Shown here: piece after piece, positions 7,054 to 11,248 of the stretch | Layout: each line of letters opens with the position of its first letter | Numbering within the stretch: the stretch's first letter is position 1 | Assembly (NCBI RefSeq): GCF_946222045.1 | Contig: NZ_CAMILN010000051.1 | Span: 1 to 11,248, forward strand | Reading direction: 5' to 3' | DNA: 11,248 nt | Origin: an uncultured Peptoniphilus sp. | GTDB taxonomy: Bacteria; Bacillota; Clostridia; Tissierellales; Peptoniphilaceae | The notes under the pieces: model-generated | What the model was told of the DNA's origin: nothing | The model's database searches: none | Seen by the model: only the letters and a program-made list of their open reading frames with translations | Made by a program: the position numbers and the translations under genes

Positions 7054-7080
7054 ATGAAAATTTATAGATAATGACAAATT

Positions 7081-7102
7081 GGCACCTAAGGGTGCCTTTT
7101 TT
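7081..7102 (+). terminator. Intrinsic terminator of nnrE-MATE
   Basis: GGCACC and GGTGCC form a 6-bp stem with a 4-base loop, directly followed by six Ts (7097-7102). It lies 28 bases after the MATE stop codon. Confidence 0.9.
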
Positions 7103-7141
7103 AATTGCAATGAAGTCAAGATTTATTGTAAACTATACTTA

Positions 7142-7165
7142 ATATAAGAAAAGATATAAGAAAAG
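7142..7165 (+). repeat. Perfect tandem duplication of a 12-bp unit before the membrane-anchored protein gene
   Basis: ATATAAGAAAAG occurs twice in direct succession at 7142-7153 and 7154-7165, ending 10 bases before the ATG at 7176. Each copy offers a possible -10-like TATAAG and a weak purine-rich ribosome binding stretch; I could not find a convincing -35 for either. Confidence 0.8.
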
Positions 7166-7175
7166 CAGTGATACT

Positions 7176-8372
7176 ATGAAGAAAAAAACTTTATTTTTAA
7201 TAAGTCTTCTTTGCTTGGGAATTTTTTTTGCCCTTTACAACTTCAACCGCTATCCAAAAAAAGTTGTAGCAGAAATTCTCTACACCGTTGACGACAGGAT
7301 TTTTGACTTTGTTGATAAGAATATCCAAGACTTTGGCTTTGCAGATATCTTTAACAAGGTCAAGTCCACTGGTGACTACGGTATAAGACTTAGCCTTGAA
7401 GATGATAAAAATGATAAATTAAATATTATCAATTACCAAAGTCCCAACAAGAAGGAAAGATACTATCATGAGAGAATAGAAGTAGACCACGAAATAAAGA
7501 CCTACGGGGAAAAAATCGTAAATAGTGACGTCTATCTCTATAGAGAAGACGTGTCAGACCTGCCACTTTACATTGACAGGAACACCATGGTGAACTTGTC
7601 GCGTGACTCCAAAGTCATGTCGGACCTTGGCTATGACATTAATAATAAAAAACTCTTCCTTCCGCCAATTTCCCTTTCTGAAAAAAACACAGAACTTAAG
7701 AAATATGTGAAGAAGGAATGGGCAGAGACTATAAGAAGGACTAAGGTAAAGAAACTTTCAGATAAGTCCTACGAGTTAAAAGTGAGGTCCAAGGACCTAA
7801 AGGACCTCTTCGAAAAGATTGAGGACTTTTACTATGAAGAAGATAGCTTTCCTTACTCTTATATTGCGAGACTTTTGAGAAGGGAATTTGCAAAAATTTC
7901 AAATGACCTAGACAAGAGGGACCAAATAGTCTTTTACATCTACACAGATGATGACCTAAACCTCTTGAAACTAAAGTCAGACGACAACAAGTATGCCCTA
8001 GCTATAAAAGACTACCTAGAGATAAAACTTCCAGAAACCAGGATCTACATCGAGCCAGAGGAAAATGAAAAACTTAGGACCCTAAAAGGAAAGATAAATG
8101 ACAGGCCCTTTAGGATGTCCTACTATCCTGACTCCAATAAGCTCATCTACCACGATGGGAGGACATTAGTAAATGCCAGATTTTATAACTTTGTGAGATC
8201 CAAGAAGTTTAAGCTAATAGCCGATATAGATGGAGCGAAAATAAAAAAAATAAATTTAAACTTCTATACAATCCCAGAAAAAATTGAAAGGGAAAAAAAT
8301 TATATAGAAATTTTAAAATTAAAGGAAGAAGATTGGCAGGAACTAATGTGGGGTGGAAAAAATGAAAAATGA
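7176..8372 (+). CDS. Membrane-anchored extracytoplasmic protein of unknown function
   Basis: I do not recognise this 398-residue protein. Residues 2-4 are lysines, followed by a hydrophobic segment at 5-22 without a proper lipobox (Cys13 is preceded by LL). It is therefore probably a signal anchor, with about 375 residues outside the membrane. The remainder is very rich in Lys, Asp, Glu and Tyr. It alternates strand-like stretches (for example QIVFYIYTDDDLNLLKLK at 250-267 and RPFRMSYYPDSNKLIYHDG at 310-328) with charged helices (172-245), and has no cysteines beyond Cys13. No catalytic motif is evident. Its end overlaps the ClC gene by 11 bp, so the two are surely made from one mRNA. A surface or accessory role linked to the transporter is possible but unproven. 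The ribosome binding site before the ATG is weak; a 12-bp tandem repeat lies just upstream. Confidence 0.8.
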   Translation: MKKKTLFLISLLCLGIFFALYNFNRYPKKVVAEILYTVDDRIFDFVDKNIQDFGFADIFNKVKSTGDYGIRLSLEDDKNDKLNIINYQSPNKKERYYHERIEVDHEIKTYGEKIVNSDVYLYREDVSDLPLYIDRNTMVNLSRDSKVMSDLGYDINNKKLFLPPISLSEKNTELKKYVKKEWAETIRRTKVKKLSDKSYELKVRSKDLKDLFEKIEDFYYEEDSFPYSYIARLLRREFAKISNDLDKRDQIVFYIYTDDDLNLLKLKSDDNKYALAIKDYLEIKLPETRIYIEPEENEKLRTLKGKINDRPFRMSYYPDSNKLIYHDGRTLVNARFYNFVRSKKFKLIADIDGAKIKKINLNFYTIPEKIEREKNYIEILKLKEEDWQELMWGGKNEK

Positions 8373-9888
8373 TATAAGTAACAAGGATAGATTGATATTT
8401 AGGATCCTAATAGACTCCCTAATGGTGGGAGCCTTGGCAGGATTATTCTCTGTCCTTTATAGGTTTGTGATAATGAAGATGGACTTTTACAGGTCCTTCC
8501 TATATGGGGAATTTAACCCAAGGTCCCTAATAATTTTAATAGGCTTGGGAGCAATAATTTCCTTCATAATTCATCACTTGTTGAAATGGGCTCCCCTATC
8601 AGGAGGAAGTGGAATTCCACAAATTCGTGGCGAAATCCTTGGTAAATTTAGGATGGAAGAAGTCCCAACCCTCATATCCAAAATCCTTGGAGGAGGCTTG
8701 GGAAACCTCATGGGATTTTCACTGGGAAGAGAAGGCCCATCAATCCAAATGGGTGGAGCAGCGGCCAAAGGACTTGGCAAAATCTTAAAGAGGCCACCAG
8801 ATGAGATCAAGTACATGATAACAGCAGGGGCAGCAGCAGGACTTGCAGCGGCCTTTAACGCACCTTTAGCTGGTTGCATCTTTGCAATAGAGGAACTCCA
8901 CAAGACCTATTCAAAATTTGTCCTCTTGCCAGCCCTAATTGCATCAATAACAGCAAACTACATTTCCTTTGTAATAATGGGACAAGAGACATCCTTCACC
9001 TTCTTTGTCACAGAATCCCTACCCATGAATTTAATTTGGGTTGCCATCCTAATAGGAATCTTGACAGGCCTAGTGGGAGGAGCTTATAACTACTTAATAA
9101 CAAAGTTCCAAGATTTCTTCAAAAAGATAAACTCAAAAATTTTAAAGTACGCCCTATTGATGGGAGTTACAATCCTTGTAGGCTTTATGTTTTTTGAAGG
9201 AACAGGTGGGGGACACGGACTCTTAGAAAATATGGCAAGAGAAAGATTTGCCGTAAAATATATCTTGGCAATCCTCTTGGTAAAATTATTTTACACAAGC
9301 TTTTGCTATGGTTCAGGAGTCCAAGGTGGAATCTTTTTGCCAGTCCTTGTAATAGGTGGATCATGTGGAGCCCTAATATTCTCTGCAGTCCACAATGCCT
9401 TTGGACTAGATGCCTTTTACATCAACTTCATAATCCTTGGCATGAGTGGAATCCTAGCATCAGTAGTGAGAAGTCCAATCCTATCAATAATTTTGGTATC
9501 AGAAATGACATCGACTTTTGAGCACTTGATCGCCCTTTCCATTGTAGTAATGGTTTCCTATTACGTTGCCGAAGCCTTAAAAGTCGCACCAATTTATGAC
9601 ACTCTCTTTGAAAGACAACTAAAGGACAAGAATTTACTCAGTCCAAAAGAAAGAGAACTTGGCGACTACTCAGTCTTTGAATACACAATCACAGACGATT
9701 TCAAAAATCTGGGCAAAACCCTAAAAGAAATAAACTTCCCAAGACATTTGATAATAATGTCAATAGAAAGAGATGGAAGTGAATTTGTTCCAACAGCCGA
9801 CGACTTAATCCTACTTGGCGACAAGGTCACAGTATTAATAAGTGCAGAAGACGCCCTAGACATAGACGAATTTTTTAAAGGCGAGTAG
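8362..9888 (+). CDS. ClC-family H+/Cl- antiporter with C-terminal RCK_C/TrkA_C-like domain
   Basis: The 508-residue protein has the complete ClC core: GSGIP at 82-86, GREGP at 122-126 with gating Glu124, IEEL with Glu177-Glu178, GGIFLP at 322-327, and PIYDTLF with Tyr412, matching the chloride-coordinating tyrosine. The gating glutamate plus Glu178, which matches the proton glutamate (E203) of the E. coli protein, point to an antiporter rather than a channel. After the membrane part, residues from about 430 to 505 form a cytoplasmic domain resembling the RCK_C/TrkA_C ligand-binding module (LGKTLKEINFP, then VPTADDLILLGDKVTVL) instead of the CBS pair seen in other ClC proteins. The start at 8362 was chosen for GGGGTGG six bases upstream; an in-frame GTG at 8353 overlaps that site. 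It overlaps the preceding gene by 11 bp and is followed by two terminators. A likely role is chloride/pH homeostasis; fluoride export is less likely, since a GREGP rather than a fluoride-type motif is present. Confidence 0.93.
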   Translation: MKNDISNKDRLIFRILIDSLMVGALAGLFSVLYRFVIMKMDFYRSFLYGEFNPRSLIILIGLGAIISFIIHHLLKWAPLSGGSGIPQIRGEILGKFRMEEVPTLISKILGGGLGNLMGFSLGREGPSIQMGGAAAKGLGKILKRPPDEIKYMITAGAAAGLAAAFNAPLAGCIFAIEELHKTYSKFVLLPALIASITANYISFVIMGQETSFTFFVTESLPMNLIWVAILIGILTGLVGGAYNYLITKFQDFFKKINSKILKYALLMGVTILVGFMFFEGTGGGHGLLENMARERFAVKYILAILLVKLFYTSFCYGSGVQGGIFLPVLVIGGSCGALIFSAVHNAFGLDAFYINFIILGMSGILASVVRSPILSIILVSEMTSTFEHLIALSIVVMVSYYVAEALKVAPIYDTLFERQLKDKNLLSPKERELGDYSVFEYTITDDFKNLGKTLKEINFPRHLIIMSIERDGSEFVPTADDLILLGDKVTVLISAEDALDIDEFFKGE

Positions 9889-9910
9889 AAATTAGAAATT
9901 AAAATAATTA

Positions 9911-9960
9911 AAAAGCACTAAACTTGTAATAAGACACAAGATAGTGCTTTTATATTTTTT
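9911..9960 (+). terminator. Intrinsic terminator of the ClC operon
   Basis: A perfect 10-bp stem (9911-9920 with 9942-9951) continues, after a small internal bulge, into a second 5-bp helix (CTTGT with ACAAG). A T-rich tail ending in six Ts (9955-9960) follows. It lies 22 bases after the ClC stop codon. Confidence 0.85.
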
Positions 9961-9971
9961 AAATTGTCAAA

Positions 9972-10015
9972 AAGAAAAAGTGCAAGATGTGTTTTCTTGC
10001 ACTTCTTTTGTTTTT
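9972..10015. terminator. Second, probably bidirectional terminator between ClC and the ArsC-like gene
   Basis: A perfect 9-bp stem (9978-9986 with 9996-10004) with a 9-base loop is flanked by T-rich tracts on both strands: CTTTTGTTTTT on the plus strand and CTTTTTCTTTTT (overlapping the stem end) on the minus strand. It backs up the ClC terminator and is the only good terminator for the convergent ArsC-like gene, about 140 bases past its stop. Confidence 0.75.
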
Positions 10016-10031
10016 ACTTTCGTTTTTGTTT

Positions 10032-10098
10032 AAAAGTTTGAAAGTATTTTGATTTTAAATTTAATTAAAAGATTTGAAATTATTATGATTTTGAATTT
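10032..10098 (+). repeat. Imperfect direct repeat of about 32 bp, period 35
   Basis: The copies at 10032-10062 and 10067-10098 differ by three substitutions and one single-base indel. The unit is AT-rich (AAAAG, TTTGAAA, GATTTT, AATTT) and lies in the 3' spacer of the ArsC-like gene. No function is apparent; it is probably a local duplication. Confidence 0.55.
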
Positions 10099-10145
10099 TT
10101 TCAACTTATTCTAAAATTAAAAAATTTTATTAACTTCTAATTATT

Positions 10146-10496
10146 TCACAGACTTTCTAAATATTTTTTAACTTGTGGTCCCACATAGGCCTTGCCGTCC
10201 TTTAAAAGGATTGGTCTTTTGACAAGCATCCCATCAGTTGATAGGAGTTCGAAGATTTCTTCGTCAGTCATGTCCTTCTTCTTGTCCTTTAAGTTTAGTT
10301 CTCTGTATCTCACTCCTGATGAGTTAAAAAGTTTATAGATGTCAACTTCTGCTAGGTCTTTGATCTTTTTCAGTTCATCAACGCTTAGTAGGTCCTTGTC
10401 GATTTCCCTATATTCATAGGGAATATTTTTTTCTTCCAAAAGTTTTTCTACATTCTTGCAAGTGCTGCATTTTTTGTATCCGATTAATGTGTTCAT
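10146..10496 (-). CDS. ArsC/Spx-family thioredoxin-fold protein
   Basis: The 116-residue protein fits the ArsC/Spx/YffB family in length and layout. It starts with a beta strand leading to a CSTC motif at 10-13 (CXXC), has a helical insert from about 38 to 92, and then KRPILLKDGKAYVG (93-106), where the conserved Arg94-Pro95 and glycine-containing strand are found. Members include glutaredoxin-dependent arsenate reductases and the RNA-polymerase-binding redox regulators Spx and MgsR. The CXXC favours a disulfide-sensing or redox role over classical ArsC, but the true function cannot be decided, and no arsenic resistance genes are nearby. The ATG has AGGAGG six bases upstream. A perfect TATAAT on the minus strand (10518-10523) with only an AT-rich -35 region is its likely promoter. 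It stands alone, divergent from the RNA gene candidate and convergent with ClC. Confidence 0.85.
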   Translation of the reverse strand: MNTLIGYKKCSTCKNVEKLLEEKNIPYEYREIDKDLLSVDELKKIKDLAEVDIYKLFNSSGVRYRELNLKDKKKDMTDEEIFELLSTDGMLVKRPILLKDGKAYVGPQVKKYLESL

Positions 10497-10568
10497 AATA
10501 GCCTCCTTCTAAGTCAAATTATACTATAAAAAAATTATAAAAAATTTTAAAAATTTTTGCAAAAAGTG

Positions 10569-10596
10569 TTTACATTTTTATATTACGTGGTATAAT
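10569..10596 (+). promoter_or_regulatory. Strong extended -10 promoter driving the noncoding RNA candidate
   Basis: TTTACA (10569-10574) is followed after 16 bases by a perfect TATAAT (10591-10596) preceded by TGG, an extended -10 (TGN) element. Transcription should start near A10603. The next recognisable protein start on this strand is beyond the window, so the promoter serves an untranslated product or a very long leader. Confidence 0.8.
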
Positions 10597-10602
10597 AATA
10601 GT

Positions 10603-11009
10603 ACCAAATAAGATTAACGTGATAAAGCAAGAAAGAACTGCTAAGGGTTTATCTTATTTGTGAACAATGACAATTCCATCCAATAAAAAAGTAAAAGCGT
10701 ATTTGATTTTATTAATTTTATTAGCCTTTTATTAATTTCAATGAGGCTTTTATATAAACTGAAATTGAAGATGTAATTAAAGTAAGATGGTAAATAGTTT
10801 GAATTTTTTAAGTTAGTTTACTCTTAGTTTTTATATAAATGGCAGGGAGTCCTAGAGTTGGGAGCTCTCGGAAATGTTAATTTATATAGGGCTTTGGTAA
10901 AAGAAGAATATAGGTGATTGATGTGATTGAACCAAAAAGTTTTAATTGGATGGAATTAAGAATCTGAAAAGAATGTCTTTAGATAATTGATTAAGGACAT
11001 TCTTTTTTT
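10603..11009 (+). ncRNA. Candidate structured noncoding RNA, about 400 nt, family not recognised
   Basis: This segment lies between a strong promoter and a strong terminator and has no reading frame above about 25 codons. A 5' hairpin pairs 10605-10614 with 10651-10660 (10 bp perfect), extended inward by AAC/GTT and then AGCA/TGCT. Positions 10672-10684 pair perfectly with 10945-10957 (13 bp), plus 4 bp beyond one mismatch, closing a domain of about 285 nt. Within it, 10832-10840 pair with 10880-10888 (9 bp), enclosing a GC-rich hairpin (10851-10857 with 10865-10871, one mismatch). An H-type pseudoknot is possible from 10723-10727 with 10744-10748 and 10734-10740 with 10760-10766. The 10841-10871 core is about 65% G+C in very AT-rich DNA. 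I looked for signatures of RNase P RNA, tmRNA, SRP RNA, T-boxes and the common riboswitches and found none. 6S or raiA-type RNA remain possible. An alternative is a leader of a gene beyond the window, or a small toxin mRNA. Confidence 0.55.
10967..11009 (+). terminator. Strong intrinsic terminator of the RNA candidate
   Basis: A 15-bp stem (10967-10981 with 10992-11006, one G-U pair) with a 10-base loop ends in an uninterrupted run of seven Ts (11003-11009). The leading A run makes it partly symmetrical, but there is no gene on the minus strand that would need it. Confidence 0.9.
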
Positions 11010-11248
11010 GTGGGATTTTTTAAGCTAGTTGTGGAAATTTAAAAAATTTTAAAGAAGATAGGGCTTGCGATTATAAAAAGTTGAAAATATAAAAAACAGA
11101 TAACAAAAATGATTTATAAAGAAAAAATTAAAATTTTTTATATTTTATATGTGTTTACAAGGGAAATAAAAAATAGGAAGAATAGAATAATGAATTAAAA
11201 AAATAAAGAAGGAATTTTAAAAGGAACTAAAGAAAATTATAAGTAAAT
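11010..11248. other. AT-rich stretch without recognisable genes
   Basis: I see no reading frame with a plausible start and ribosome binding site, no strong hairpin and no clear promoter. It is dominated by A and T runs. A TTTACA at 11154 has no -10 at a usable distance. The window ends before any downstream gene becomes visible. Confidence 0.6.

Noticed and set aside
10911..10969. Short frames with GTG starts including one tryptophan codon, just before the terminator at 10967, resembling an attenuation leader peptide
   Set aside because: There is only one Trp codon, a poor ribosome binding site, no competing antiterminator helix obvious, and no biosynthetic gene downstream in the window. The same bases form the arm of the 13-bp long-range helix.
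10603..11009. Riboswitch, T-box, RNase P RNA, tmRNA or SRP RNA identity for the structured RNA
   Set aside because: I could not find the conserved sequence signatures of these classes (for example the T-box GGTACC-type motif, the RNase P GAGGAAAGTCC-type motif or a tmRNA CCA end).
11154..11195. Possible promoter starting with TTTACA near the right edge
   Set aside because: No TATAAT-like element occurs at 16-18 bases; the nearest candidate is more than 20 bases away.
1..11248. CRISPR arrays, tRNA or rRNA genes, known antiphage defence systems
   Set aside because: No regularly spaced repeats, cloverleaf signatures, rRNA segments or defence-type proteins were found. The only repeats are the small ones listed.

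Overview
The window looks like chromosomal DNA from a low-GC, AT-rich Gram-positive bacterium. Strong AGGAGG-type ribosome binding sites, consensus sigma-A promoters, very AT-rich spacers and the protein style suggest an anaerobic Firmicute, possibly near the Peptoniphilaceae (Anaerococcus/Peptoniphilus). That placement is an inference from general character, not from a marker gene.

Left part, minus strand. Positions 1-49 look like the left terminal inverted repeat of an IS3-family (IS150-like) insertion sequence that continues out of the window. It stops three bases after the stop codon of a PAP2-type membrane phosphatase gene. That gene abuts a LysR-type regulator (TAA directly followed by ATG), which has its own promoter. 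Further right, an AlgI-like MBOAT acyltransferase and an SGNH-like partner form a two-gene operon with its own promoter and terminator. Such pairs typically O-acylate cell-surface or secreted glycans. An unusually short AraC-type regulator lies just upstream, with a perfect 19-bp palindrome placed in its promoter.

Middle and right part, plus strand. nnrE (NAD(P)H-hydrate epimerase) overlaps a MATE-family exporter gene, and this pair ends at an intrinsic terminator. Next is an unrecognised membrane-anchored protein that overlaps a ClC H+/Cl- antiporter gene carrying a C-terminal RCK_C/TrkA_C-like domain. Two consecutive terminator hairpins follow. The second has T-rich tracts on both strands and can also serve the convergent ArsC/Spx-like thioredoxin-fold gene on the minus strand.

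Right end. From 10497 to the end there is no convincing protein gene, but 10569-11009 is organised as an independent transcription unit: an extended -10 promoter, about 400 nt with several perfect helices (including a 13-bp long-range helix closing a roughly 285-nt domain), a GC-rich structured core in otherwise AT-rich DNA, and a strong intrinsic terminator. I read this as a structured noncoding RNA of a family I cannot name. It is the most interesting object in the window. Positions 11010-11248 are AT-rich with nothing I can support.
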